NCBI RefSeq assembly: GCF_900660495.1
Contig: NZ_LR214950.1
Span: 744,001 to 808,000 of the forward strand
Origin: Mycoplasmopsis gallinacea
GTDB lineage: Bacteria > Bacillota_I > Bacilli_A > Mycoplasmatales > Metamycoplasmataceae
Direction of reading: 5' to 3'
Length of the DNA: 64,000 bases
The notes under the pieces: generated by a model
Database searches by the model: none
What the model was told of the DNA's origin: nothing
Seen by the model: the letters and a program-made list of their open reading frames with translations, nothing else
Translations under genes and position numbers: made by a program
Shown: positions 29,828 through 41,264 of the stretch, piece by piece
Position numbering within the stretch: position 1 is the first letter of the stretch
Layout: each line of letters opens with the position of its first letter

Positions 29828-31633
29828 TTATTTTTTGTTATAAATATTGGTTTTTAAAATTGATAAGAATGCTTCTTGTGGCACTTCAATTGAACCAAGA
29901 CGTTTCATTCTCTTTTTACCTTCTTTTTGTTTTTTAAGAAGTTTTTGCCTACGAGTAACGTCTCCTCCATAAAGCTTAGCTGTAACATCTTTACGGTAAG
30001 CTTTAATTGTTTCACGAGCAATAATTTTACCACCAATTGTAGCTTGAATTGGGATTTCAAAGTTTTCTCTCGGAATAGCTTCTTTTAATTTTTTACATAA
30101 CTCCCTTGATGATTCGTAAGCTTTTTCACGGTGTGAAATAATTGAGAAAGCGTCAATTTTATCACCATTTAAAAGAATATCAACTTTAACAAGGTCGCTT
30201 TCACGATAGCCAATTCATTCATATTCAAATGAAGCATAACCTTTAGTTCCTGATTTTAATAAATCAAAGAAATCAAAGATAGTTTCAGCAAGCGGAAGTT
30301 CATAAACTACCTTAGATCTTCTTGAATCAATAGCTTCAAGAGATTTATAAATTCCACGTTTGTTTTGGCACAATTCCATTACATTTCCAATATATTCATT
30401 TGGAATAAAGATACTTGCTTCAATGTAAGGTTCTTCAATATAGTCAATAAAAGTACGATCTGGAAATAAAGAAGGGTTTGAAATCATTTCAAAATTACCT
30501 TTAGTCATATGTACTTTGTATTCAACTGAAGGGCTAGTTGCAATGATTCCAACTTTGTATTCTCTATCTAATCTTTCTTGAAGAATTTCCATGTGAAGCA
30601 TTCCTAAGAATCCAACACGGAAACCAAAACCAAGAGCTTTTGAGGTTTCTTGTTCTCAAGAAATTGATGAATCACTTAATGAAATTTTCTCTAAACTCTC
30701 TTTTAAAATTGAATAATCACGAGTGTCAATTGGGTAAAACCCAGTAAAGACAACAGGTTTCATTTTTTTATAACCTGGAAGGGCTTCTTTTGTAGGATTA
30801 TCTATTAAAGTAATGGTATCTCCAACATGAACTTCTTTAGCATCCCTAATAGCTGCAGAAACTCATCCAACTTCACCAGCTTCAAGGAAGTCTTTTTTAG
30901 TTTCATATGGGTTTTTAACCCCTAAGTCAATTACGTGATATTCTTTTTCATTTTTATCTGACATGAATTTAAATCTATCACCGGTTGCTAACTTACCTTC
31001 AAAAATTCTAACAAGCATAATAACACCACGATATGGGTCAAAGTAGCTATCAAAAATTAAAGCTTTTAAAGGTTTTGAATCATCAGCGTTTTTCGGTGAA
31101 GGAATATATTCAACAATAGCTTCAAGCAGTTTATCTACCCCAAGCCCTGTTTTAGCAGAAACTAAAACAGCATTTTGAGTATCAATTCCAATAACTTCTT
31201 CAATTTCTCTTTTAACAGCTTCAACATCAGCACTTGGAAGGTCAATTTTGTTAATAACCGGAATGATTTCAAGGTTATTTTCTAATGCTAAATACACGTT
31301 TGCTAAAGTTTGAGCTTCGATCCCTTGAGTAGCATCAACAAGTAAAAGAGCTCCCTCACTAGCAGCTAATGAACGCGAAACTTCATAAGTAAAGTCAACG
31401 TGACCTGGTGTGTCAATTAAGTGAAAAATATAGTCTTTATATTTTAATTGAACAGCGTTTAATTTGATAGTAATTCCTCTTTCTTGTTCAAGCTCCATTG
31501 AATCAAGAAATTGAGATTTTAATTCTCTTTGAGACACTGTGTGTGTAAGTTCTAAAATACGGTCAGCAAGTGTGCTTTTACCGTGATCAATATGTGCAAT
31601 TATGGAAAAGTTTTTAATCTTATTTTTATTCAT
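29828..31633 (-). CDS. lepA: Elongation factor 4 (LepA)
   Basis: 601 residues, the family length. G-domain P-loop '[10 protein letters not shown]' at about residue 12, switch region 'ERGITIK', 'DTPGHVDF' and 'NKIDLP', followed by the LepA-specific C-terminal domain. EF4 is a ribosomal GTPase that back-translocates or aids initiation under stress. The ATG is 9 bases after TATAAA with no Shine-Dalgarno, another probable leaderless start. Confidence 0.95.
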
Positions 31634-31707
31634 GTATTAAATTTTATATTAAAAATATAAAACTCATGCAAAATTCGAATGCTCATAGGCAAAAACCTTA
31701 AAAAAAC

Positions 31708-31731
31708 AAGCAAGCTAATTTAGCTTGCTTG
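31708..31731 (-). terminator. Terminator after the BI-1 gene
   Basis: CAAGCAAGCTAA and TTAGCTTGCTTG arms with seven T on the minus strand. Confidence 0.88.
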
Positions 31732-31745
31732 AGTAAAAATAATAA

Positions 31746-32516
31746 TTATCTTCTATCACCCATATTTGTGAAGATTCTAAGTAAGAAAATAACTATTTGT
31801 CAGTAATTGAAGTAAAGAACAATTCCATAATAAAGACCTTTGGTATAAATTTCTTTATTACTTTCAAATTGAATCATGTCAGCTTCTTTTCTAATGGTAA
31901 ATCATGTAACGGCAGTAATACCTGAAATTACAATTGTTCCAACGATTCCGATAATTATTTCAAGAGTTGAATTAAGAACAAAAAATGAAACGATCATTGA
32001 AATAATAAGACCTACCGATAAAACCCCTACAAGGATTGAAAGCTTACGGATATCAAAAAGATTAAAGTAACCAATAAGTCCAAAAATAAAGATTAAAATA
32101 GCGGGTGCAAATAAAATTAAAAGAATATTAATTACACCTTTATTAATTGAATATACACCATTTTCACCTTCAGAAAGTCCATAAAGAGCAACAGCTCCTG
32201 CAGCAATAACTGCAGCAGAAAGAATAGCAAATGGATAGTAAATTGTAAGTGCTATAGCTCCAAATTTTTTCAATCACATTCCGGCTATATTTACAATAAC
32301 AAAAACAAAAAGTGATATGTAGAAAATCATTTGGAACGATCTACCAAAACTTGCTGCGTTGTTAGCAAGTAATTGGAAAAAGAGTAATGATAAAGATAAA
32401 ATAGCAACAATTCCAAGTCCAAATGAAACTAAAATAGTTGAATAGAAAAGTTGTTTACTTTTTGCTTGTTCTTTAGTCAAAGTTTCGACTGTATAATTAT
32501 TTGTATTTATTTCCAT
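31746..32516 (-). CDS. Bax inhibitor-1/YccA family membrane protein
   Basis: 256 residues with a soluble N-terminus (about 30 residues) and seven hydrophobic segments. The C-terminal helix 'GLYYGIVLYFNYWQIVIFLLRIF' resembles the BI-1 signature helix in bacterial members. Bacterial BI-1 proteins are proposed pH-sensitive calcium leak channels; the role in mycoplasmas is not known. Reads through several TGA codons. Monocistronic by its terminator. Confidence 0.75.
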
Positions 32517-32552
32517 AATAAAAAATTATATATATTTTTGGTTATTCCAAAT

Positions 32553-33104
32553 TTATTTATTTTTATGACAAAAGCGACATCTAGCTTCATAAATATCATC
32601 ACCAATAACGGTGCGTAATTTTGAATCAATTTTTCTAAATGACATACCTGCAGGTGCATAACAAACCATGCAGACAGCTTTTAATTTATCGACTTTATCA
32701 GCAATTGCCATTAGCTTTGCAACATTTTCAAAAGGGTTTCCTTCAAAGTCCATATCTAAACCAGAAATGATAATGTGAATACCTTTGTTAGCTAATTTCT
32801 CAATGATTGTGATAATTTTCTTGTCAAAAAATTGGATTTCGTCAAAAGCAATCACTTCGGTTTTTTCGTCAATATGACTTAAAACTTCTTTAGGTTCATT
32901 AATCGAAATAGCTGGAAAAGTTGAACCAGTTCTACTTACAATTTTAGAATCGGAAAAGCGAGTATCTAAAGCTGGTTTGAAAATAATTGGCTCAAATTTA
33001 GCTATTTTATATAAAGTTAAACGCTTAATTAATTCGGAACTTTTTCCTGCAAACATAGGTCCTGTGATTATTTCGATTGTTCCATTTTCTACATTTTTTC
33101 TCAT
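32553..33104 (-). CDS. tdk: Thymidine kinase
   Basis: 183 residues. P-loop 'GPMFAGKSSELI', 'VIAFDEIQFF' and a zinc-binding pair of CxxC-type sites (CMVC near the C-terminus and CRFC at the end). Phosphorylates thymidine in the salvage pathway, on which mycoplasmas depend. I place the start at the internal ATG 33102-33104 (MRKNVENGTIEII), because the upstream extension has no family similarity. AGAGAG precedes it. Divergent from whiA. Confidence 0.93.
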   Translation of the reverse strand: MRKNVENGTIEIITGPMFAGKSSELIKRLTLYKIAKFEPIIFKPALDTRFSDSKIVSRTGSTFPAISINEPKEVLSHIDEKTEVIAFDEIQFFDKKIITIIEKLANKGIHIIISGLDMDFEGNPFENVAKLMAIADKVDKLKAVCMVCYAPAGMSFRKIDSKLRTVIGDDIYEARCRFCHKNK

Positions 33105-33164
33105 AGTGTCTCTCTTTGTTTTTTCATTTATTTTAAATAATAAGTTTATTATAATTAATTTGCA

Positions 33165-34055
33165 ATGAATTCTAAAAATAAAACATTTTCTCATGATATA
33201 AAATATGAAATTTTATCAAGCATCAAAAACGAAAAGGAAACTAAAGCTTTTTCGTTTGGTTTTTTATTAAGTAGTTACAAGTTAATTGACAACCAAATGG
33301 TGCTCAAAATTAATGATGATTTTATTTTAGATAAAGTAAGCAAGTTTTTCAAAAAAAGCAATATTAGCTATGACAAATGAAAAAATTCTAAGACTATGAT
33401 TAGCGTAAATAATTCATTTTTAAGCAATATTTATAATCAACAAAACGTCTATAATCCAGAATTTATAAACGAATTTCAAAACTACTTTACAAGTTTTTTT
33501 GCAGGTGTATTTGTAGCTTCAGGAAATGTTTCAGGACTTCATACAACTTCATATCACCTTGATATTTCAACTAAAAACGCAGATTTTGCAAGTCACATCC
33601 AAGATAAACTTAACCAATATCAATTTGGTTTTAAGATTCTACAAAGAAAAGATAAATACTTTTTATATATTAAGAAATTAGACAATATTTTAGAGTTTTT
33701 AGCAGCTATTGGAGCTCAAAAAGCTTGATTAAAAATGCAAGATATGAAAATTCAAAGAGACCTTGAAAACGTAGTTAATAGGATCAATAATATTGATATG
33801 AGCAACTTACAAAAAATTGCAAAAAGTTCACTTAAGCATATTCAAAAGATCAACTACGTTTTTGAAAACAACCTTGAAGCTAATTTTACTGAAAATGAAC
33901 TTGTATTTTTTAGATTAAAGCTAGAAAATCAGGGTTTTTCGCTTTCTGATTTATCTAAAATTTTAGAAGTTGAGCATAATATTTTTATTACTAAAGGTGG
34001 CCTTGGACACTGACTAAAAAAGCTAGAAAAAATAGTCAAAGAGCATCAAAAATAG
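33165..34055 (+). CDS. whiA: WhiA-type DNA-binding regulator
   Basis: 296 residues after merging across TGA codons. Contains the LAGLIDADG-homing-endonuclease-derived fold ('FFAGVFVASGNVSG') and a C-terminal helix-turn-helix ending 'GGLGHWLKKLEKIVKEHQK', with 'FSLSDLSKIL' as part of the HTH. WhiA in Firmicutes affects cell division; in mollicutes it has been proposed to regulate ribosomal protein genes. It sits just before the infC operon. TATAAT lies 9 bases before the ATG. Confidence 0.85.
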
Positions 34056-34183
34056 CAAAAAATTACAATCAAAAATTATTTTTAAGCATTCTAATAGAAA
34101 AAACAAAATTTATAGCAAAAATAGAGTTTTGATTCTTCATTTTTTGTGTTAAAATAATAAAGCAATATATATTTATTATTTAA

Positions 34184-34298
34184 TTGCAGAAAGTAGAATC
34201 ACTTCTCACCTGATGACCATAGTCTTGGGTTTTGCTACAATTAAATGTATCTATTTTTTGGGTACTTTTTTGGTAGAGAAGTGGGGAACCACTTTTTT
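34184..34298 (+). promoter_or_regulatory. infC-rpmI-rplT attenuator leader (L20-leader-like)
   Basis: An intrinsic terminator AAGTGG-GGAA-CCACTT plus seven T (34279-34298) precedes infC. An upstream strand CACTTCTC (34200-34207) can pair with GAGAAGTG (34276-34283), which destroys the terminator. A basal stem TTAATTG/CAATTAA is also present. This is the layout of ribosomal protein L20 autoregulation in low-GC bacteria. Confidence 0.65.
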
Positions 34299-34325
34299 TA
34301 AATTTTTATTATTAAGGAGTTTATT

Positions 34326-34928
34326 ATTCAACCAAAAGGAAAAAAACCAGTAGCTGAACATTACGTTAATGAAGCAATACCTTTTAAACAAGTGTTCTTA
34401 TTAGATTCACAAGGACAAAAAGTAGGTGTTGTTAGAACAGCTGAAGCCATTGAAAAGGCTAAAAATGAAAAAATGGATTTAGTGCTAATTCAAGCAAATC
34501 CTAAACCAATTGCTCGTATTTTAGATTATGGAAAATTTAAATACGACCGTAAGAAAAAAGAGAAAGAAATTAAAGAAAAACAAACTAACATCCAAAACCG
34601 TGAAGTTAGACTTACACCGATGATTGGTGATAATGACCTTATGACTAAAAGTCGTAAAGCTCGTGAATTTCTTCTTAAAGGTGATCGTATTAAAGTTTCT
34701 CTTAAACTTAGAGGACGTGAAATTGGGAGAAAAGATTTAGGATTAGCAACATTAGACAAGTTCTATAAAACATTAGAAGATATTGCTGAAATTACAACTG
34801 AGGCAAAACTTGTTAATGAGCGTTTCCTTGACATGAATCTCCAACCTAATAAACAAAAAATTCAAAAATATTTAAAAGAAAAAGAACTTGAGAAAGAAGC
34901 TCAAGTTACCAAAGAAGGAGAAAAATAA
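34326..34928 (+). CDS. infC: Translation initiation factor IF-3 with AUU start
   Basis: 200 residues. No ATG or GTG precedes the conserved N-terminal domain; the best start is ATT at 34326, 6 bases after AAGGAG, giving [20 protein letters not shown] initiation is the known autoregulatory device of infC. Conserved segments include '[19 protein letters not shown]' and the C-terminal domain '[19 protein letters not shown]'. IF-3 prevents subunit joining and proofreads the start codon. The stop shares one base with rpmI (TAATG). Confidence 0.92.
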   Translation: MQPKGKKPVAEHYVNEAIPFKQVFLLDSQGQKVGVVRTAEAIEKAKNEKMDLVLIQANPKPIARILDYGKFKYDRKKKEKEIKEKQTNIQNREVRLTPMIGDNDLMTKSRKAREFLLKGDRIKVSLKLRGREIGRKDLGLATLDKFYKTLEDIAEITTEAKLVNERFLDMNLQPNKQKIQKYLKEKELEKEAQVTKEGEK

Positions 34929-35116
34929 TGCCAAAAATGAAAACTAAAAGTGCGTTAAAAAAACGTATTAAAGTTACAGGAACTGGTAAAGTTATGAGAG
35001 AACAAGCTTACCGTTCACATTTAGCACAAAATAAAACAACAAAACAAAAACGTCAAGCCCGTAAATCTGTATTAATGTCAAAAAGCGACCTTAAAAGATT
35101 TAAAGCAATGTTCTAA
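34928..35116 (+). CDS. rpmI: 50S ribosomal protein L35
   Basis: 62 residues beginning [18 protein letters not shown], strongly basic, standard length. One-base overlap with infC. Confidence 0.96.
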   Translation: MPKMKTKSALKKRIKVTGTGKVMREQAYRSHLAQNKTTKQKRQARKSVLMSKSDLKRFKAMF

Positions 35117-35188
35117 TTTGCTTGTTAATTTATTTTTTTAAAAATTATTAATTCTCACATATTAATTTAATTAAGAAAGGAAATAATT

Positions 35189-35539
35189 ATGGCAAGAGTT
35201 AAAGGTGGAACAGTTACAAGAGCAAGACGTAAAAAATGATTAAAATTAGCTAAAGGATACTTCGGTCACAAATCAATCGGTTACAAAGTTGCAAAACAAG
35301 CAGTTGTTAAATCATGAACATACGCTTTTAGAGACCGTAAACAAGTTAAAAGAAACTTCCGTAAATTATGAATCGCTCGTATCAACGCAGCTACAAGAGC
35401 TGAAGGAATGAGCTATTCAAGATTTATCTCAGGACTTAAAAATGCTAACGTTGTTGTAAACCGTAAAATGCTTTCAGAATTAGCTATCAATGAACCTAAA
35501 ACATTCAAAGTTTTAGTTGACTTAGCTAAACAAGCTTAA
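35189..35539 (+). CDS. rplT: 50S ribosomal protein L20
   Basis: 116 residues beginning [20 protein letters not shown], with three or more TGA-coded Trp, which hides the gene under the standard code. AGAAAGGA precedes ATG. L20 binds 23S rRNA and would act on the leader upstream of infC to regulate this operon. Confidence 0.97.
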
Positions 35540-35664
35540 TTTAATAATTAATGCAAACCTTAGGTTTGCATTTTTATTTTCTTAAAGTTGCCTGAAAATG
35601 TAAAAAAGTGCAAAAAAGCTATTTTTTTAAAGTTAAAAATGCATTTTTTGCTTATAATAATGCA

Positions 35665-36114
35665 ATGAAAAAACAAGAATATATTAGTTTATTAAACGAA
35701 GAAATTAATGTAAATTCATTACTTGCAAATTCAACTGCTTATATTAATGATACTGTTGAAAACCTTAATTGAGTTGGTTATTATTTAGCTGAAAATGACA
35801 CTTTATACTTGCATACTTTTCAAGGTAAAGTAGCTTGCTCAATTATTCCGTTTAACAAAGGAGTTTGCGGTCACGCAGCTACTACTAAAGAAGTTGTGGT
35901 TGTTCCAGATGTACATCAATTCCCTGGACACATTTCATGTGATGCAAATAGTAAATCGGAGATAGTAATCCCAATCATTGTTGATGAAAAGTTATATGGA
36001 GTTTTAGATATTGATTCCCCAATTAAAGATCGTTTTGATGCCGAAATTACTGATGAACTTACAGAATTTGCAAAGTGAATTGAAACAAAAATTAAAAGTT
36101 TAATAAATAAATAA
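35665..36114 (+). CDS. Free methionine-(R)-sulfoxide reductase (GAF-type fRMsr)
   Basis: 149 residues. The GAF fold and the three conserved cysteines of fRMsr are present, in 'KVACSIIPFNKGVCGHAA' and 'HISCDANSKSEIVIPI'. The enzyme repairs free oxidised methionine, using thioredoxin. The start ATG is 6 bases after TATAAT (35653-35658) and lacks a Shine-Dalgarno, so transcription probably starts at or near the A of ATG. Confidence 0.88.
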
Positions 36115-36123
36115 TTAACAAAT

Positions 36124-36165
36124 AAAGCCGAATGTGCCTGAAAATAGCGCACATTCGGCTTTTTA
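36124..36165 (+). terminator. Terminator after fRMsr
   Basis: AAAGCCGAATGTGC and GCACATTCGGCTTT arms with T-run, a long strong stem. Confidence 0.92.
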
Positions 36166-36171
36166 TTTTTA

Positions 36172-36190
36172 TACTACTAAGTGGGAAACT
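36172..36190. repeat. Isolated copy of the 'ACTAAGTGGGAAA' repeat
   Basis: TACTACTAAGTGGGAAACT resembles the cluster at 19698-19782. It ends in the TAG stop of the neighbouring metalloprotease gene. Confidence 0.5.
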
Positions 36191-36998
36191 AGAATTTTTT
36201 GTTATGATGATTAGGTCTGAAATAAAATTTATGTAACAATTTAAAATCTTTAATAAATTTTTCACCATCTTTATAAAATCCAGCACTGTGTCCTTTATCT
36301 TTATGAATATGGTGCAAAAGTTCATGTAAGATTGTAAGCTGAATTAAATCCGGATGCTCACAAATCATAGAAATTGTGTATTGTATTAAGTTTTTTGTAT
36401 ATCAAGCACAAGCAATAGTAGTGCTTTTAGAATTTGGTAAAAGCTCATAAATATCAAAATCTACAGGTTTTAATGATAATTTTTCTTCATATTTTGGTTG
36501 AATTTGCCTGATAATTTCACCAAGTTGGTCTTTTAAGAAATTCATTAAAACTGCTCTTCTTTTAATTACTCTTTTATCAAGGACTTTAGATACAAAAAGA
36601 ATAATTTCACCATCTGATATTTTAGATTTATATTCTATAGGACTGGTGATTTGATCTGTAAATTCTCATTTTAAAATATGTTTTTTACCTAAAAAACATA
36701 TTTGTCCAGGGTTTAAAACTCATTCATTTTTTATTTCTATAACACCTAAATTATATTTAATGTGATAATCTAGATACTTATCTAGTTGAGTTTTAAAATA
36801 TCAATTTTCAATTTTAGCTGCTTTTTGTAGCATTAGATATTCTGATAGACTTAATTTTATATTTACACCTTTTGAGTGCATATTATGTGTGTTTCAAAAT
36901 TCATTCTTTGGGAAAATTTCAATTTTACATTGCTGCGCTGATATTAATGGATATATTACAAAATCTATCCCTTTATATTGATAAACAATTTCCTTCAT
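36189..36998 (-). CDS. YgjP-like (M48/DUF45-type) zinc metalloprotease
   Basis: 269 residues, assembled across several TGA codons. The C-terminal part has the zinc motif HELLHH followed by a further His in 'KDKGHSAGFYKDG', the arrangement of YgjP/DUF45 proteins (HExxH plus HGxxF/H). No signal peptide or membrane span, so cytosolic. The biological substrate is unknown. The ATG lies 8 bases after TATAAT with no Shine-Dalgarno. The stop codon lies within a dispersed repeat. Confidence 0.78.
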
Positions 36999-37377
36999 AT
37001 TAAATTATTATACTATAACGTACTTTGTAAAGATTGCATAGAAAATAAGCATATTAAAAACCCAGAAGCTAAATTCTGGGTTGTATTGAAATAAAAAAGG
37101 TTAAATTTTAACATTCAACGGAAGGAATTATTTTAAGCATAAAAAAATGAAAATATTTTGCAATAAATTAAATTTAAATTTTAAAGAAATGGAATTTATA
37201 TATTAAATTGACAATGAATAAATGAGTTTTTAATTACAAGTTGAATGTTTGTAGGGTTACCTACTAATAAAAATAATAATATAAAAAAATTGCGTTTTTT
37301 CAATAAAAATACAATTTATAAAAAATACTTATCATTGTAAAAAATTTTCAACAATGATAAGTATAAAATATATTTTT
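36999..37377. other. Intergenic region, 379 bases, two hairpins
   Basis: Contains the rpiR terminator (ATACTTATCATTGT 37325-37338 and complement 37351-37364, minus strand) and a second minus-oriented terminator-like hairpin, AACCCAGAA-N6-TTCTGGGTT (about 37059-37082). A short transcript between them is possible, with weak TTGCAA/TATGCT promoter-like boxes, but no coding sequence is convincing. Confidence 0.5.
37325..37364 (-). terminator. Terminator after rpiR
   Basis: 14-bp perfect inverted repeat ATACTTATCATTGT/ACAATGATAAGTAT with a T-run on the minus strand. Confidence 0.85.
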
Positions 37378-38193
37378 TTACTTTTTGTTTCAATCATCAA
37401 TCATCTTGATTCATTGAAGAGACATATCGTTGTAAGATGAACCTTTGAATTCTCTTACCCGATACATAATGATGTCACAAATATATTGTTGCACAATTTT
37501 ACTTGTTAAAGCATCATATCGTTTGTTTTGTTCTAAGTTTTCATGAACTAAAACATTTTTATATTTAGCTGTAATACTTCTATTACTTGTGATTACTAAA
37601 TAAGGCATATTGTATTGATCTACCTTATTAAGTAAGAATTGGAATTCATTTGTCAGTGCTGTTTTAGAAATCATAATTATGCAAGCACTATTAGGACGTT
37701 TGGTCATTGTGGTTGCAATTGAAATTAAAAATAGGTGGAAATCATCACAAATAATAACTTCGATTTCTAATTTTTGTAAATTATATCCAAGCTCCCTAGC
37801 GGCAATTGCGCTTGAACCAACACCAAATAAGTAAACTTTTTTGGTAGTTAAAATCTGATTAACAATGTAATCAATTTTTTTCATATCTAAGTTTTTAGAA
37901 GTGAGGTTGATTGCTGTCATATAGTGATAAGCGATAATTTCGCTAATTGAAGATTTTTCTGAAATTGAAACAGAATTTAAATATTTATACTTAACAAAGA
38001 ATTGAATCTCTTTAAAAGACTTAAAACCTAGTTTTTTATACATCCTAGTAAGCACACCAGTTGAAATGTGGATTCTACTAGCGACTTCTTCGATAGATTT
38101 TTCATAAAAAAACTTTGTTTCACTATTCAAAAAATCCACAACTTTTCGTTCTGACTCAGTTAAACTCTCAAATTCATTGATAAATAGTTTCAT
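37378..38193 (-). CDS. MurR/RpiR-family transcriptional regulator
   Basis: 271 residues. N-terminal RpiR helix-turn-helix ('LTESERKVVDFLNSE' and 'SIEEVASRIHISTGVLTRMYKKLGF') and a C-terminal SIS (phosphosugar isomerase-like) domain with 'KVYLFGVGSSAIAARELGYNL'. Such proteins sense phosphosugars and control sugar uptake or catabolism. No sugar operon adjoins here, so the target is not evident. Preceded by a 70-codon gene 15 bases upstream. Confidence 0.88.
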
Positions 38194-38208
38194 ATTGTTT
38201 AAATTATA

Positions 38209-38421
38209 CTAATTTATGCGCAAATCTTGCTTTTTCTTCTTATAAAAATCATTTCGTTTCTCAATAAATTTGATAATCTCTTTATTTAGTTTGTTTCTTG
38301 GTATTTTTAAGTAGTTTTTTTCAATGAAATCATTAACTTCACTATTGTATATTACTATTTCACCATCATTATCATATGTAAATTCTGGTTTATCAAAACT
38401 TGAATGAGTTGTAGGATCCAT
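38209..38421 (-). CDS. Hypothetical protein, 70 aa
   Basis: Charged small protein starting MDPTTHSSFDKPEFTYDND and ending KKKKQDLRIN, with a helical Lys/Glu-rich second half. It precedes the RpiR gene by 15 bases in the same direction, so co-transcription is likely. No Shine-Dalgarno; a GATAAT-like box lies before the ATG. No family recognised. It could be spurious, but it has no overlap with another gene. Confidence 0.5.
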   Translation of the reverse strand: MDPTTHSSFDKPEFTYDNDGEIVIYNSEVNDFIEKNYLKIPRNKLNKEIIKFIEKRNDFYKKKKQDLRIN

Positions 38422-38507
38422 ATCAAATAGATTATCAATTGAATTTATACAAATTAGTATATTAAGATATATATTAATTATTTTCTATTAGTTTATAATT
38501 TAAAAAT

Positions 38508-41066
38508 ATGAATAAATTTACTAAATTTTTTGAAATAAAATCAACTGAAATGCGGATTGCTGAAAGAGCTTTAAAAAAGATCAATCAGCTGGAAAAACAC
38601 GTAGTTGATATGAGTGACGAAGAACTTAAAAGTCAAACAGCATTTTTTAAGGATTTATTAGCTAAAGGCCACACTTTAGAAGAAATCAGAAATGATGTTT
38701 TTGCTGTTGCGCGTGAAGCAACCAAACGTGTTTTGGGAAAAAGACCTTATGATGTGCAAATACTTGGAGGTCTTCTTTTAGATCAAGGTTCAGTAGCAGA
38801 AATGAAAACAGGGGAAGGTAAAACTATTACTTCGATAGCTCCTGTTTATTTAAATGCTTTAGAAGGAAAAGGTGCAATTGTTTCAACAGTTAACGAATAC
38901 CTTACTGAACGTGATGCTATGGAAATGGGACAAGTGTTTAACTTCCTTGGATTAACAGTAGGAATTAACAAAGCACAAATGGATCCAAATTCTAAAAGAC
39001 AAGCTTATGCAGCGGACATTACATATTCAGTACACTCAGAATTAGGTTTTGATTACCTTCGCGATAATATGGTTCAAAACATTAAAGAAAAAGTACAAAG
39101 AGGACTTAATTTTTGTCTTATTGACGAGGTGGACTCAATTTTAATTGACGAAGCCAAAACACCTCTTATTATCTCTGGAGGTGATTCTGAAGATATTTCA
39201 ATGTATTTTTCAGCTGACCAATTTGTACGTACTTTAAAAAATGAGGATTACTTAATTGATGAAGAATCAAAAGCAATTACTTTAACTCACTCAGGGATTG
39301 AAAAAGCTAATAATTTTTATCGTGTTGATAATATTTACCACATTGAAAACTCAGAAACTGTGCACCTTATTCAAAATGCTTTAAGAGCACATAAAGTTAT
39401 GAAAATCGATGTTGAATACATTGTTAGAGAAGGGAAAATTGAACTTGTTGATGCTTTTACCGGAAGAATTATGGATGGTAGAAGTTATTCAGATGGACTT
39501 CAACAAGCACTTCAAGCAAAAGAAATGGTTGAAATTGAGCCAGAAACTAAAACAATGGCAACTATTACTTACCAAAACTTCTTTAGGATGTTTAAAAAGC
39601 TTTGTGGTATGACCGGAACTGGAAAAACTGAAAAGCAAGAATTTATCGACATTTATAACATCCGTGTTAATGTTGTGCCAACTAATAAACCAATTGCTCG
39701 GATTGATGAACCAGATTCAATTTTCTTTAGTTATGAAGATAAATGAAAAGCTGTTGTTGAAAAAATTAAGGAGCTATACGAAAAAGGTCAACCAGTTTTA
39801 GTAGGTACTGCTCAAATTGAAGATTCAGAAATTCTTCACAAAATGCTTTTTGATGCAAATATCCCACATACTGTGCTTAATGCAAAACAAAATGCTTCTG
39901 AAGCTGAAATTATTTCACACGCTGGTGAAGTAAAATCAGTTACAATTGCTACTAACATGGCTGGTCGTGGAACTGACATTAAGCCTACTCCTGAAGCTAT
40001 TAAATTAGGTGGACTTTATGTTCTTGGAACTGATAAAGCTGAATCGAGAAGAATTGACAACCAGCTTCGTGGTCGTAGCGGTCGTCAAGGGGATGTTGGA
40101 ACAAGTAAATTCTTTATTTCGCTTGATGATTCATTAATGCAAAGATTCTCAAATTATGAAAGTTTTAAAGAAGCTTATTCAGATGAAGCTGGTAAAGAAA
40201 TCACTAATAAAACTTTAAAAATGACATTCAATCAAGCGCAAAAGAAAATTGAAGGATTCAACTATGATTCACGTAAATCTGTGCTTAACTACGATGATGT
40301 TATCCGCCAACAACGTGATTTAATTTATTCACAAAGAGACCTTATTTTAACAAGTGATGATGTGGATTTTATCATTAGAAGAATGATTCTATCTTCGGCT
40401 AAAGTTTTTGTTAATAGACCTGAATTTTATACTGAATATGGAAACTTTAAATATGATGAACTTGTTAAATATTTAAACGAAAGAATTGGTAGAGTTTTAA
40501 ATCATACTTTCTATGAAGAAGAACTTCATAAATATCATGATAAAGAACTTCCTGAATATATTTCACAAGTTATGCTCACTATTTTTGATCAATGAAAAGC
40601 AAACGCTTTAGAAAAATTATCAAATGAAGAAGTGGAATCGATTTTAAGAAACACCATTTTAAGAATCTTAGATTCAAAATGACAAGTACATATTAACAGA
40701 ATGGATAAACTTCGTTCTAATGTAAATTTAGTTCAATACTCACAAAAAAATCCATACCAAATTTATACTGATGAAGGAACTAAGATTTTTGAAGCAATGA
40801 TTGAGTCAATTGCTTATCGAACAATCCTTGCGGTATTTGCTAACGAAATTGGTAGAAAATCATTAATTACAAAGGAAATGAGACTTGATCCAATTTTCCA
40901 ACAAATTAATTCTTCAATGCCTTTTGATCCAACTAAAACAGTTGAAGAATTTGAAACTGAATTAATCGACTTATACAATTCAATTAAACGTAGAATGACT
41001 GAAATTGAAGAAGAAACTAAAAACAAAGAGCAAAATGCTTCTGAAAATGAACAAAAACCTGAATAA
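38508..41066 (+). CDS. secA: Preprotein translocase ATPase SecA
   Basis: 852 residues across two TGA codons. Helicase-like motor: 'MKTGEGKTITS' (Walker A), 'LIDEVDSILIDEAKTPLIISG' (DEVD Walker B), 'ATNMAGRGTDIK' and 'LRGRSGRQGDVGTS'. The C-terminal zinc-finger linker is missing; the protein ends in an acidic tail, as usual in mollicutes lacking SecB. It drives preproteins through SecYEG with SecDF. TATAAT is 8 bases upstream of ATG, with no Shine-Dalgarno: probable leaderless mRNA. Confidence 0.96.
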
Positions 41067-41091
41067 TCAAGCTGAAGCTTGGTTATTTTTT
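41063..41091 (+). terminator. Terminator at the secA stop
   Basis: ATAATCAAGCT-N2-AGCTTGGTTAT with a T-run; the first arm overlaps the stop codon. Confidence 0.7.
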
Positions 41092-41264
41092 ACAAAAACA
41101 CAAAATTTTTTAATTTCATTGCACATTTTCATAAATTTTTTCTAAAAATATAACGGCACTTCAAAAGTAATAAAATTATTATGTAGAAAAAATAAATTAA
41201 CTAATTTAAAAAAGATTTTTCTATATTTTTTTAATATTTTTACTTTTTAGGAGATTTTTTAAAC

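Noticed and set aside
36999-37320. Plus-strand short ORF after GGAAGGA at about 37120
   Set aside because: Only 19 codons, very AT-rich, no conserved feature.
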